A DNA stretch of 64,000 nt from Parapedobacter soli (GCF_025460835.1 NZ_JAMXAY010000004.1:91450-155449), one strand, 5' to 3'; shown: positions 33,201 to 41,538, counted from the stretch's first letter. Numbers and translations are program-made. The notes: generated from the sequence alone by a model not told the origin.

Positions 33201-34604
33201 TTCTTACCGATGGCATTGAGTACAAGTGCGGGTGCAGAAGTACAAAAACCGTTGGCAACGGTCGTTATCGGCGGATTGATGTCAGCAACGGCATTGACGT
33301 TATTCGTACTGCCTTTACTATACCTCGTATTTATGAGAAATCATAAGCCTACAAAAAATAATAAAATGAAAGCCATAACACCTATATTGTTACTGTTTAC
33401 GTTCTTAGGCTTTTCTCAAACCAGTAATGCACAAAATCCTGTAAACGTAGATAGAGCTATCGAAATAGCTATGGAAAATAACCCTCAGCTCCGTTCCAAA
33501 AAATTGGAGATTCAATCTACCCAAAGTTTGAGTAAGACAGCATATGAGCTACCGAAAACCGATTTAAATTTCCAATATGGGAATACAGATGGATTTGAGT
33601 ACAATGACGGTTTCCAAATTTCGCAGACTATACCCTTTCCAACACTTTTTGGGGTAAAGAAAAACCTTGTCAAAGAGCAAGTCAAAGGGCAGGAATGGTC
33701 AAAGGCTCTGACAGAAAATGAGCTGAGAAAGCAGGTAAGAACATATTATTATCAGTTAGCGTATCTGGAACATAATGCTTCGGTATTGAAGTATTTGGAT
33801 AGTATTTATGCAGACTTTATCCGTGTGGCGGAGCTGCGTTATAAAACAGGAGATATAGGGCGGATAGAAGTCAGTACGGCTGTTACCAAAAAGGGGGAAA
33901 TCAATATATTGCTCCAGCAAAATGAGGTCTTCAGGCAAAATGCCTATCAGAATCTTAAAAACCTGATGCAGACAAAGGAAGATTTTGCCATTGAACCCAA
34001 ATCAGACTATGAACCATTACTTTTGACTTCTTTCATAGACAGTTCAGCTATTGAAAACCACCCAAGCATCCAGCTATTGTATCAGGAGGCTAAAATCGCT
34101 GAACAGAACAAGAAGTTGGAACGGGCAAACAGCCTGCCTGATTTTACGTTCGGTTATAATAATATATCGCTGATAGGAATGCACAATAGAAACGGCGTGG
34201 AACAATTTTACGGCAGAGGACAGCGGTTCAGTTTTGTTGATGTAGGCATAACCATTCCACTCTTTACTACGACCAGAGCGAAAATCCGTTCCCTTGATTA
34301 TCAAAAACAATCATTGGAACTGAATGCCCAATGGCAACAACAGCAGCTAAAAACGGAGTTGGCAAATGCCCTGAAACAATATGAACAGAATGTTTCACAG
34401 TTTACCTATTTCAAGGAGCAGGCACTTCCGAATGCTGATGAAATCATCAATGCGGCAAAGTTAGGGTACAGTACCGGAGATATTTCTTATGTGGAGTACC
34501 TCTTTGCATTGCAGACAACAACCGATATTCAGCTTAATTATTTAAAGAGCATACAGCAAATCAATGAGACTGTAACGCTTATCCATTCATTAATCAGCAA
34601 ATAA
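30246..34604 (+). CDS. czcA: CzcA-type RND metal efflux pump fused to a TolC-like outer-membrane domain
   Basis: Proton-driven export of divalent cations. The 1452-residue protein starts at a GTG (MLNNIIKFSIKNKF). Residues 1 to about 1035 are the RND pump with twelve membrane segments. Asp400, Asp406 and Glu413 (DFGLIVDGSLIVVE) match the D402/D408/E415 pattern of zinc/cobalt/cadmium CzcA pumps, not CusA. Residues from 1041 are a TolC/CzcC-like domain (NPVNVDRAIEIAMENNPQL), preceded by what looks like a complete signal peptide (MKAITPILLLFTFLGFSQTSNAQ). Fused pump and outer-membrane parts are common in Bacteroidota. Whether the join is cleaved after export is unknown. Confidence 0.9.
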   Translation: MLNNIIKFSIKNKFIIGLMTLLLIIWGVWSATKIPIDAQPDITNNQVQIITLSPTLAGQEVEQLVTFPVEQSIVNLPKVEEIRSVSRFGLSVVTVVFQDNVDIYFARQLVSQQLKEAQDQIPDGVGTPELAPVSTGLGEVYQYILHPKQGSEDKYSAMDLRTMQDWIVARQLYGTPGIAEVNSFGGLLKQYEVSVDPNRIKAMDVSISDIFTALENNNQNTGGAYIDKKPNAYFIRGIGLVTSLEDVGNIVVKNTESVPVFIKDVAKVQFGHATRYGAMTYNGEVDAVGGIVMMLKGENTATVVKNIKEKIPVIQQSLPDDVVIEPYLDRMNLIDRAISTVEKNLIEGALIVIFVLIIFLGNFRAGLIVASAIPLSMLFALGMMRLFGVSANLMSLGAIDFGLIVDGSLIVVEATMHHLGLRKSTQKLTQAEMDEEVYESARKIRTSAAFGEIIILIVYIPILTLVGIEGKMFTPMAQTVSFAILGALILSFTYIPMMSALCLSKKPITKRNFSDKMMDYLQGVYKPLLEKAIRIKYVIIAVAVGLFTISIFLFSRMGGEFLPTLGEGDFAFHCILPQGTSLSQSVETSMQASKIIKEFDEVKMVVGKTGAAEVPTDPMPPEATDLMIILKPKDEWKTKKSYDELSNEMMEKLEVIPGVFFEANQPIQMRFNELMTGIRQDVAVKIFGENLDSLLIYANKANAIIQTVEGATAPQVERIAGLPQINIEYDRTRIANYGLNVQEINDIVSTAFAGKSAGVVYENERRFDLVVRLDEEHRSSIEDVSNLFIPLPNGEQVPLSQVANIDYKLGPAQISREGGKRRIYIGFNVQGRDVASVVEEIQDKLAEQVKLPTGYYFTYGGQFENLQKATDRLLIAVPIALLLIFILLYFTFHSFKEAVLVYTAIPMSAIGGVFALLLRDMPFSISAGVGFIALFGVAVLNGIVLISTFNRLEKEGWNEIIPRIIEGAKTRLRPVLMTASVASLGFLPMALSTSAGAEVQKPLATVVIGGLMSATALTLFVLPLLYLVFMRNHKPTKNNKMKAITPILLLFTFLGFSQTSNAQNPVNVDRAIEIAMENNPQLRSKKLEIQSTQSLSKTAYELPKTDLNFQYGNTDGFEYNDGFQISQTIPFPTLFGVKKNLVKEQVKGQEWSKALTENELRKQVRTYYYQLAYLEHNASVLKYLDSIYADFIRVAELRYKTGDIGRIEVSTAVTKKGEINILLQQNEVFRQNAYQNLKNLMQTKEDFAIEPKSDYEPLLLTSFIDSSAIENHPSIQLLYQEAKIAEQNKKLERANSLPDFTFGYNNISLIGMHNRNGVEQFYGRGQRFSFVDVGITIPLFTTTRAKIRSLDYQKQSLELNAQWQQQQLKTELANALKQYEQNVSQFTYFKEQALPNADEIINAAKLGYSTGDISYVEYLFALQTTTDIQLNYLKSIQQINETVTLIHSLISK

Positions 34605-34612
34605 TACAATAT

Positions 34613-35896
34613 ATGAAACGTATCATAAATAATATAGTTTTCAGCGTTTTTGTCCTCGCAGCAATCTTTGCTTTGAACGCTTGTACAAATAAACATACAG
34701 AGGACGACGGACATAATCACGGTAGCGAAGCAGTAACGACAACGGACGAACACGAAGAAGAAAACGTTGCGGTACTGACCGATGAACAGATAAAAGCTGT
34801 AGGTATCGAAATCGGGATGATTGAACAGAAACAATTATCCGCAACATTGAAAGCCAACGGTGGATTGAGAGTACCCAACAGCAACAAGGCAAATGCAACT
34901 TCAATGTTTGGCGGCGTTATCAAATCCCTCAACGTGGAGATAGGCGATTTCGTGAAGAAAGGTCAGGTCATCGCCACTATTTCCAATCCGGAATTCATAC
35001 AATTACAGGAAGAATACCTAAGCATCAATAGCAGGATAGAATTTGCAGAGCAGGAAGTCGCAAGACAAAGAGAGCTGAACAAGGGAAATGCAGGTGCAAA
35101 GAAAAACCTGCAAAGTGCCACATCTGAATTGAACACGTTGAGAACACGAAAAGCATCGTTACAACAACAAATCCAAATGATGGGCATTAATCCGGCTTCC
35201 CTGTCAAATTCCAGCCTTAAATCCTCGTTGGTCGTTACAAGTCCGATAGGCGGTACGGTAAGTAACGTTTTTGCCAAAATCGGAAGCTATGTAGATGTGT
35301 CTTCGCCTATTGCCGAAATAATAGAGAACACAGCATTGCACTTGGACTTACAGGTTTATGAAAAAGATATTCCCCTAATCAAAATAGGTCAGAAAATAGA
35401 TTTTGTCGTAACCAACAATCCCAATAAGACCCATTCTGCCGAAGTTTATAGTATAGGTTCATCTTTTAGCGGAGAGAGCAAAACCATTGCCGTTCACAGC
35501 AAAATTACCGGAGATAAAACAGGATTGATTGACGGAATGAGCATAACCGGAAATGTAAGTTTAGATGATGTATTAAGTACAGCTGTACCCAACGAAGCGG
35601 TTGTCAATGCAGACGGGAAATATTACATCTTTTTGGTCAAGGAGCAGGAAGAAGAACCGCACGACCATAAAGAGGGAGAGCCACACGACCATAAAGAAGA
35701 TGAGGCTCAGGACCACGGTTCGGAAAATGGAACTCAATTTACAAGAATGGAGGTCGTTAAAGGTGCTTCTCAATTGGGTTACACGGCGATAACGCCTGTA
35801 GATGAAATTCCACACGGTACACATATCGTGATAAAAGGTGCGTTTTTTGTGAATGCAAAAATGAATGATACCGGAGAACACGGTCACGCGCACTAA
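34613..35896 (+). CDS. czcB: RND periplasmic adaptor (CzcB-like lipoprotein)
   Basis: Membrane-fusion protein linking the CzcA pump to the outer-membrane part. The 427-residue protein has a lipoprotein signal (FALNACTNK, Cys at about 24), a His/Asp-rich N-terminal stretch, a lipoyl-like domain (GGVIKSLNVEIGDFVKKGQVIATI), a coiled-coil hairpin and a beta-barrel domain. An extra acidic His-rich insert near residues 345-370 (PHDHKEGEPHDHKED) may bind metal. It starts 8 bases after the pump gene, so it is in the same operon. Confidence 0.88.
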   Translation: MKRIINNIVFSVFVLAAIFALNACTNKHTEDDGHNHGSEAVTTTDEHEEENVAVLTDEQIKAVGIEIGMIEQKQLSATLKANGGLRVPNSNKANATSMFGGVIKSLNVEIGDFVKKGQVIATISNPEFIQLQEEYLSINSRIEFAEQEVARQRELNKGNAGAKKNLQSATSELNTLRTRKASLQQQIQMMGINPASLSNSSLKSSLVVTSPIGGTVSNVFAKIGSYVDVSSPIAEIIENTALHLDLQVYEKDIPLIKIGQKIDFVVTNNPNKTHSAEVYSIGSSFSGESKTIAVHSKITGDKTGLIDGMSITGNVSLDDVLSTAVPNEAVVNADGKYYIFLVKEQEEEPHDHKEGEPHDHKEDEAQDHGSENGTQFTRMEVVKGASQLGYTAITPVDEIPHGTHIVIKGAFFVNAKMNDTGEHGHAH

Positions 35897-35907
35897 AATA
35901 GTATATT

Positions 35908-36330
35908 ATGAAAAAGAGCATTGAACAAAAGCTGTTGTCAAAGAACACCAATCCGACCAGTATGCGGATATTGGTGTATGATTTCTTGGAGCAACAGCAG
36001 ACAGCGATGTCCTTATCTGAAATCGAAAGCCATTTTTATAAAGCAGACAGGGTTACGATTTACAGGACTTTGAAAACTTTTGAGGAAAAAGGCATTGTAC
36101 ACAGTATTCAGGAGAACACTACGGTTAAGTATATTTTGTGCCACGATGGGTGCGATGAAGAAACGCACAAGGATTGGCACTTACATTTCTATTGTAAGAT
36201 TTGTAAACAGACAACCTGTAAGGAGGATTTTATAATACCGCAGAATGGAAACCAAAATTACCGTATTGACGAAATAAAACTATTTGGTAAAGGTATTTGT
36301 GAGAATTGTTTAAAGGAGAGTTTGCAATAG
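35908..36330 (+). CDS. Fur-family metal-sensing regulator
   Basis: A 140-residue Fur/Zur-type repressor. The winged helix (MRILVYDFLEQQQTAMSLSEIESHFYKADRVTIYRTLKTFEEKG) occupies residues 18-65. The dimer and metal-binding part shows WHLHFYCKICKQTTC, where His and two Cys pairs fit regulatory and structural sites, and GICENCL at the end. It is the third gene after the pump, and its own stop codon lies inside the second TGCAAT-N3-ATTGCA operator, so it probably controls both promoters of this block. Metal identity (zinc or another divalent ion) is inferred from the neighbouring pumps. Confidence 0.85.
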   Translation: MKKSIEQKLLSKNTNPTSMRILVYDFLEQQQTAMSLSEIESHFYKADRVTIYRTLKTFEEKGIVHSIQENTTVKYILCHDGCDEETHKDWHLHFYCKICKQTTCKEDFIIPQNGNQNYRIDEIKLFGKGICENCLKESLQ

Positions 36331-36358
36331 CATTGCAGGCTCTCCCTGCGTAACTTTG
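36323..36358 (+). promoter_or_regulatory. Operator and -7 box overlapping the end of the Fur gene
   Basis: TGCAAT-AGC-ATTGCA (36323-36337) contains the TAG stop of the regulator gene. TAACTTTG follows at 36351-36358, 13 bases after the operator, and the next gene starts at 36378. The inverted repeat and -7 box are the same as at 29741-29775, where the spacing is 12 bases. Confidence 0.65.
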
Positions 36359-36377
36359 CGATAAATATCAACGTGTT

Positions 36378-37097
36378 ATGGACAGCTATTTTAAAGAAAC
36401 GAAAATCCTTGACTACTCAAACGTTTCTATACAAGAGCTATTGGAACAAAAAGGGTGGAAAGATTTGGACACTGTTTCAAGAATTAAAGCCATTTATAAT
36501 TTTGTAAGAGATGAAATAAAATTTGGCTATAATGTTTCGGACGAAATACCAGCATCAGAAGTTTTGAAAGACGGTTACGGACAATGTAATACAAAGGCAA
36601 CTTTGCTAATGGCGTTATTAAGAGCCACGGGAATACCTAACCGCATTCACGGTTTTACCATTGACAAAGCCTTGCAAAAAGGAGCTATTACGGGTATTTG
36701 GTACAAACTTTCGCCTCAAAACATCTTACATAGCTGGGTAGAAGTTTGGGTAAATGAGCAGTGGTATTTTTTAGAGGGCGTGATTTTGGACAAACCTTAC
36801 CTCACGAAACTGCAAAAGCAGAACAGCGATTGCAAAACCACGTTTTGCGGTTTCGGGGTTTATACCGACAATTTTGAAAACCCACCGATTGAATGGGACC
36901 TCAACAATACATTTATTCAAGACAAGGGTATCAATCAGGATTTTGGTGTATTTGTCACGCCCGATGATTTTTATTCAAAGCACCAGCAAAAGCTAAATGA
37001 TTTTAAGCTGTTTATTTTTCGCAACATCGTGAGGCATATAATGAATAATAACGTGGAAAGAATAAGAAATACAAAGTGTAACGAACCTAAAAAATAA
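36378..37097 (+). CDS. Transglutaminase-like (cysteine protease fold) protein
   Basis: A 239-residue soluble protein without a signal peptide. The transglutaminase core is visible: YGQCNTKATLLMALLRATGIPNR with the candidate catalytic Cys near residue 73, then ILHSWVEVWVNEQWYFLE with the His, and a following acidic residue. It is co-transcribed with the P-type ATPase gene under the Fur-type operator. A proteolytic or cross-linking role in metal stress is possible, but no substrate can be named. Confidence 0.8.
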   Translation: MDSYFKETKILDYSNVSIQELLEQKGWKDLDTVSRIKAIYNFVRDEIKFGYNVSDEIPASEVLKDGYGQCNTKATLLMALLRATGIPNRIHGFTIDKALQKGAITGIWYKLSPQNILHSWVEVWVNEQWYFLEGVILDKPYLTKLQKQNSDCKTTFCGFGVYTDNFENPPIEWDLNNTFIQDKGINQDFGVFVTPDDFYSKHQQKLNDFKLFIFRNIVRHIMNNNVERIRNTKCNEPKK

Positions 37098-37102
37098 AGG
37101 CT

Positions 37103-39136
37103 ATGATAAATACAGATAAAAATCATAAACATACATACGATGCACAGGGCAGAATGACCTGTTGCACACAGGAAGAAAAAATTTACACCCAAGCAAGTGC
37201 AAAAGAATTAGTAAAAGAAAAGCATCAACACGAACACAGCGATGATGACGGACGCGACCACAGCCATAGCGAGAGCAGTCCAATGAGAATGTTTTTGCCG
37301 TGTATCATATCATTGGTATTGTTGCTTGTTGCCATTACATTTGATAATTGGTTGCCACAACAATGGTTTACAGGTTGGGTAAGGATTATTTGGTATGTGG
37401 TTGCGTATGCTCCCGTCGGGTTTCCTGTATTGACAGATGCGGTGAAAAGTATTAGAAAAGGAGAAATCTTTTCAGAGTTCTTTTTAATGGGCATTGCCAC
37501 CATCGGGGCATTTACCATTGGCGAATACCCAGAGGGTGTTGCCGTGATGTTATTTTATGCTGTTGGAGAAGTTTTTCAGACAATGGCGGTTTCCAGAGCC
37601 AAAGCAAATATCAAATCATTGCTCGACCAAAGACCTGATGAGGTAACGGTTTTAAGAAACGACCAACCCCTAACTGTAAAGGCGGAAACCGTTAATATCG
37701 GCGAAATAATACAATTGAAACCGGGAGAAAAATTAGGTTTGGACGGAGAATTATTGTCTGAAACGGCATCGTTCAACACCTCAGCACTCACAGGCGAAAG
37801 CAAACCCGACACCAAAGCCAAAGGCGAAACGGTTTTGGCAGGTATGATAAACCTTAATACCGTTGCACAAGTGCAGGTCACAACCGCATATATGGATAGT
37901 AAGTTGAGTAAAATTTTGGAATTGGTACAAAATGCCACTTCACAAAAAGCACCAACGGAATTATTTATCCGCAAGTTTGCGAAAATATATACCCCTATAG
38001 TGGTACTGTTAGCGGTCGCTATCTGTGTGCTGCCTTACTTTTTCGTAGCTGATTATGAGTTTAGGGATTGGTTGTACAGGGCTTTGGTATTCTTAGTTAT
38101 TTCTTGTCCTTGTGCCTTAGTAATCAGTATTCCATTGGGTTATTTCGGTGGCATTGGAGCAGCGAGCAAAAACGGAATACTGTTCAAAGGAAGTAACTTT
38201 TTAGATAGCCTTTCCAATATCCAAAATGTGGTAATGGATAAAACGGGTACAATGACAGAGGGCGTTTTCAAGGTTCAGGAAGTGGTATTTGACAAAGCGT
38301 TCAATCAAGACGAAATCCTGCAATTGGTCAATGTATTGGAAAGCCACAGTACGCACCCCGTAGCGACAGCTATTCACGAATACGTGGGGGAACTGGATAG
38401 TACGATCCACTTAGAAAATACAGAGGAAATCGCAGGACACGGGTTGAAATCAACCGTAAATGGTAAAGACTTGTTGGTCGGAAATTTCAAGCTGATGAAC
38501 AAGTTTGGAATACAATACGACTTAGATCCGAACAGCATCGTTTATACGACCATTGCCGTTGCTTACGATAACAAATTTGTCGGTTACATTACGATTGCCG
38601 ACAGTATCAAAGAAGATGCAGAGAAAACCATCCGTTTATTGCATAAACTCAATGTGAAAGCAACTATGCTTAGCGGTGATAAAAGTACAGTTGTAAAGTA
38701 TGTAGCAGAACAGTTGAGCATAGATAATGCTTTTGGGGATTTATTGCCCGAAGATAAAGTAAACAGGGTTAAAGAAATTAAAGCCAAAGGCGAAAGCGTT
38801 GCTTTCGTCGGCGACGGCGTGAACGATGCTCCCGTTGTGGCGTTGAGCGACGTAGGTATCGCAATGGGCGGTTTGGGAAGCGATGCCACTATTGAAACGG
38901 CAGATGTGGTCATACAAGACGATAAGCCGAGCAAAATCCCAATGGCAATCAATATTGGAAAAAAGACAAAGAAAATCGTTTGGCAAAATATCACATTGGC
39001 ATTTGTGGTAAAAGGAATTGTATTGGTGCTTGGTGCAGGTGGATTGGCTACAATGTGGGAAGCCGTTTTTGCTGATGTGGGCGTGGCGTTATTGGCTATT
39101 CTTAATGCGGTACGAATACAGCGGATGAAATTTTAA
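37103..39136 (+). CDS. Zinc/cadmium/cobalt P1B-type ATPase (ZntA/CadA-like)
   Basis: ATP-driven exporter of divalent soft metals. The 677-residue protein has a His-rich N-terminus (KHQHEHSDDDGRDHSHSES) in place of a classical HMA domain. It then has eight membrane segments, the SCPCALVIS CPC motif in segment 6 with PLGYFGG after it, the phosphorylation motif DKTGTMT, TGES, and GDGVNDAPV. The last segments carry DVGVALLAILNAVR, the Asp-containing pattern of zinc/cadmium pumps. The start lies 5 bases after the transglutaminase stop. Confidence 0.9.
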   Translation: MINTDKNHKHTYDAQGRMTCCTQEEKIYTQASAKELVKEKHQHEHSDDDGRDHSHSESSPMRMFLPCIISLVLLLVAITFDNWLPQQWFTGWVRIIWYVVAYAPVGFPVLTDAVKSIRKGEIFSEFFLMGIATIGAFTIGEYPEGVAVMLFYAVGEVFQTMAVSRAKANIKSLLDQRPDEVTVLRNDQPLTVKAETVNIGEIIQLKPGEKLGLDGELLSETASFNTSALTGESKPDTKAKGETVLAGMINLNTVAQVQVTTAYMDSKLSKILELVQNATSQKAPTELFIRKFAKIYTPIVVLLAVAICVLPYFFVADYEFRDWLYRALVFLVISCPCALVISIPLGYFGGIGAASKNGILFKGSNFLDSLSNIQNVVMDKTGTMTEGVFKVQEVVFDKAFNQDEILQLVNVLESHSTHPVATAIHEYVGELDSTIHLENTEEIAGHGLKSTVNGKDLLVGNFKLMNKFGIQYDLDPNSIVYTTIAVAYDNKFVGYITIADSIKEDAEKTIRLLHKLNVKATMLSGDKSTVVKYVAEQLSIDNAFGDLLPEDKVNRVKEIKAKGESVAFVGDGVNDAPVVALSDVGIAMGGLGSDATIETADVVIQDDKPSKIPMAINIGKKTKKIVWQNITLAFVVKGIVLVLGAGGLATMWEAVFADVGVALLAILNAVRIQRMKF

Positions 39137-39264
39137 AGGACGTCATTTATAAGCCTTGAAGAGAAAACAGAAAATACGCAAAAAGAAATATATCCCTGCT
39201 TCTGAAAACCCGTAACCGGGCGTATGGGTGTATTCAATATGGGACGAAATATCAGTGAACTTAT

Positions 39265-40088
39265 TTAAACTTTTAATAGGATAAGTGCAAAGGCTAGATA
39301 ATGCCAATTCAGCCATGAATTATCCAATTTGTCAAATCTGACCAGCAACGTTCTGAAGCTGTCCATCCAAGCGAAACACCGCTCGTTGACAAACCGCTCC
39401 TTATAGACCTGCAGATTGAAGTCCCGTTTCCTGCCAGCTTTGGGCATCTTCCTATTCCTGCTATTTTCCTTGATATTTAGTATCATTTTCCTGCGCTGGA
39501 TGGCACGCCTAAGCGACTTGCTATCAAACCCTTTGTCAGCATTCTGTATACTGTTGTCCAAACAGATACCGCATTCCCTGAGATGGTTTATCATCATCCC
39601 GTACTGGGGAACCACCTGGTAGGGTCGTTATGGTTCCCGCTCAGGATACCGCCACAGGCAACCAGGATTTCGCGCCCGTCGGTCATCACCAGCAGATTGG
39701 AAGTCTTCCCCCTTTTGCGATGCTGGTAAGCGCTGCTTTCGGCTGGCCGCTCCACTAAACTGTGCGTGCCGTCTAGGTTCAATCGTTCGGTGTCCAGCCG
39801 GTCTCTCTGTATCCAGAGGTAGGCGGTGAACATTTCCCGGAAAACATCCATCCTGCACCATTTCCGGCAATAGTAATAAACCGTCTGCCAACTGAACGGC
39901 GGCTTAAAACCCCCTATATCAACAAACAAAAATTCCCACTGACAGCCTGTTTTCAATTTATGGACGATGCACCTGAAAATATCCCCCATATTGAATCGGC
40001 TGAGGAATCCTCTTCGGTTGACCGGAATAAAGGGCTTGATGCAATTTTCCATTTCCTCTTTTTGTAGCTTTGTGTACTTGCAGTTCAT
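39265..40088 (-). pseudogene. IS5-family transposase with frameshift
   Basis: Two frames together give a DDE transposase. The first (39594-40088) has LNLDGTHSLVERPAESSAYQ and LSGNHNDP. The second (39265-39615) continues as VPQYGMMINHLRECG, with NADKGFDSKSLRR and the ERCFAWMDSFRTL end. The usual sequence at the join is GNHNDLYQVVPQ; here the DNA has GACCC-TAC, so one base appears lost. This is more likely an inactivating deletion than a programmed shift, because no slippery heptamer is visible. The stop of the second frame lies inside the left inverted repeat. Confidence 0.7.
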
Positions 40089-40160
40089 CTGTCTGTAATT
40101 TGTAGTGTGGTAACTCTAAATTACAGCTTTTTGAACTGCTTGCCTTTTTAAATCAAAAAG

Positions 40161-41264
40161 TTAAGTACATGACAAAAACCGAAAGATATTGACGGCCAAT
40201 TTATTGTAACCCGAGAGTAGACATTCAGAGAGATAATCGAGTCCATATTTGAATACCGATACGGCTCTTCTTCCGTGCTTTTTCACCTTTATCGGTTTAA
40301 TGTGTTCGTCTATGTAGTCGCCGATCCGGTAACACCATATGAATGCGACCATGGTAAGCATGATTAACTTTTCCAGCCTGTCCAAAGCGGTGACATGTGT
40401 ATCCTCGATGTTGAACCCGCTTGATTTCAGCGCCCTGAATAGCGTTTCGACCTGCCATCGCTGCCTGTAATACGCCAATGCCTCCGCGGGCCTGTTGAAT
40501 GAGACCAGTATGAGGAATTCCACTTTCCCGTCCACCACCGTCTTTGTTGCCGACAGATAGCAGAGCTCCCCGTGCATCCTGAGGATGTGTTCATAATGCC
40601 TGGCGCGGCCTATCCCGACATCGCCGAACAGGTGCCATGCGGCCACCTCCTTTTGCTTGCGTGGCAGGAACACCCTGAAGTTGTTGCGTATCCTGATATG
40701 GTAGCGGATATGGTTGGCATTGAGGAAGCCCAGCCATTTCTCCCCGATGAACTCCCGGTCGGCCAGCAGGCAATCGATGCGCACCGCGCCGAACCAGTCC
40801 ATGAAGTCCCGTACCAGGCCGATCCGTTCCTCCGTACTGGAATTCCCCCGCTTGTCGAGCATCCTGAACATCAGCGGGATGGCCACGTTCCTGTAGCTTA
40901 CCCCCAGCATCAGGATATTGATGTCACTATTCCCGAATTTCCAGTTCGTCCTGTCCATCACCAGCGTCAGTGGATCCTCATTTGGCAATAAGCTGAATAT
41001 CAGTTTACTGATCAGCTTCATGGGTAGTTCCGCAGTAGCCATGAAACGCTGGATACGCCTAAAACAACTCGAAGCGGATGCCATGGAATCAAATCCAGCG
41101 GACAGCTTGGAGTAATTGACGGACTTTACCTTGCACAGCGCCGTTATGAACAGGCAGATGAGGCGGATCCTGGCCAGGTTGAGATCGCCCGCCAAGTGGG
41201 CTTTAAATACTGCCAGCAGTTGCGTATCTTTATCCTCGGGACTGGTATTCGTTTTTAAAGGCAT
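40161..41264 (-). CDS. IS4-family transposase
   Basis: A 367-residue transposase, intact. The DDE residues are in TLVMDRTNWKFG, CLLADREFIGEKW and the YxRxxW-VE-LFRALK block (YRQRWQVETLFRALKSSGFN). The protein is of usual length and ends FLSCT just inside the terminal inverted repeat. The stop codon TAA has its T from the element and its two As from the duplicated target. Confidence 0.88.
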   Translation of the reverse strand: MPLKTNTSPEDKDTQLLAVFKAHLAGDLNLARIRLICLFITALCKVKSVNYSKLSAGFDSMASASSCFRRIQRFMATAELPMKLISKLIFSLLPNEDPLTLVMDRTNWKFGNSDINILMLGVSYRNVAIPLMFRMLDKRGNSSTEERIGLVRDFMDWFGAVRIDCLLADREFIGEKWLGFLNANHIRYHIRIRNNFRVFLPRKQKEVAAWHLFGDVGIGRARHYEHILRMHGELCYLSATKTVVDGKVEFLILVSFNRPAEALAYYRQRWQVETLFRALKSSGFNIEDTHVTALDRLEKLIMLTMVAFIWCYRIGDYIDEHIKPIKVKKHGRRAVSVFKYGLDYLSECLLSGYNKLAVNIFRFLSCT

Positions 41265-41370
41265 TATGTGAGAAATAATCCTTTAATATACTGAATATCA
41301 GTCTTTTATTAAAATATATTCTGAGTTAATTTACTGTTTTTTAGGATGTTGTGATTTTTGTCATGTACTG
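40163..41370 (-). mobile_element. IS4-family insertion sequence
   Basis: A 1,208-bp element with 16-bp terminal inverted repeats (AAGTACATGACAAAAA inward on the left, CAGTACATGACAAAAA on the right, one mismatch at the outer base). It is flanked by a perfect 13-bp direct repeat AAATCAAAAAGTT at 40150-40162 and 41371-41383. It carries one transposase and lies within the end of an IS5-family element. Confidence 0.9.
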
Positions 41371-41497
41371 AAATCAAAAAGTTTAAATCACTTCAGTGTT
41401 AAATTAATAATGAATTTCTGATTCGATATTATTGAGTGAAAGATTTAAAAGAACACTAGCAGGAAATGTAACTGACACTATAATGCTCATGGAATAA

Positions 41498-41538
41498 AAA
41501 TAAATGGCGGATAAGAGAAACTTATCTGCCATTTATTT
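41498..41538 (+). terminator. Strong hairpin, probable terminator
   Basis: An 18-bp stem (AAATAAATGGCGGATAAG with CTTATCTGCCATTTATTT, one G-T pair) around AGAAA. It lies about 100 bp right of the nested insertion sequences and before the promoter of the next unit. It may be the original terminator of the P-type ATPase operon, moved away by the insertions. Apart from the right IS ends, the rest of the interval 41265-41600 holds no gene. Confidence 0.65.

Larger units (their letters stand above)
40150..41383. repeat. 13-bp target-site duplication (AAATCAAAAAGTT)
   Basis: Exact copies at 40150-40162 and 41371-41383 directly abut the IS4 ends. The length fits the 10-13 bp duplications of IS4-family elements and marks a fairly recent insertion. 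Confidence 0.9.
39253..41398 (-). mobile_element. IS5-family element interrupted by an IS4-family element
   Basis: The left end CAGTGAACTTATTTAAAC (39253-39270) and the right end at 41377-41398, read inward as CACTGAAGTGATTTAAAC, are inverted repeats that agree at 19 of 22 bases. The 1,208-bp IS4 element plus its 13-bp duplication lies between them. Subtracting those leaves about 925 bp, a normal IS5 length with one transposase. The right terminus is therefore past the IS4 element. No clear target duplication flanks the whole. Confidence 0.7.

Noticed and set aside
39594..39620. Programmed frameshift in the IS5 transposase
   Set aside because: Some IS families use a slippery sequence, but none is visible; the expected GNHNDLY join is broken by a missing base, which fits inactivation better.
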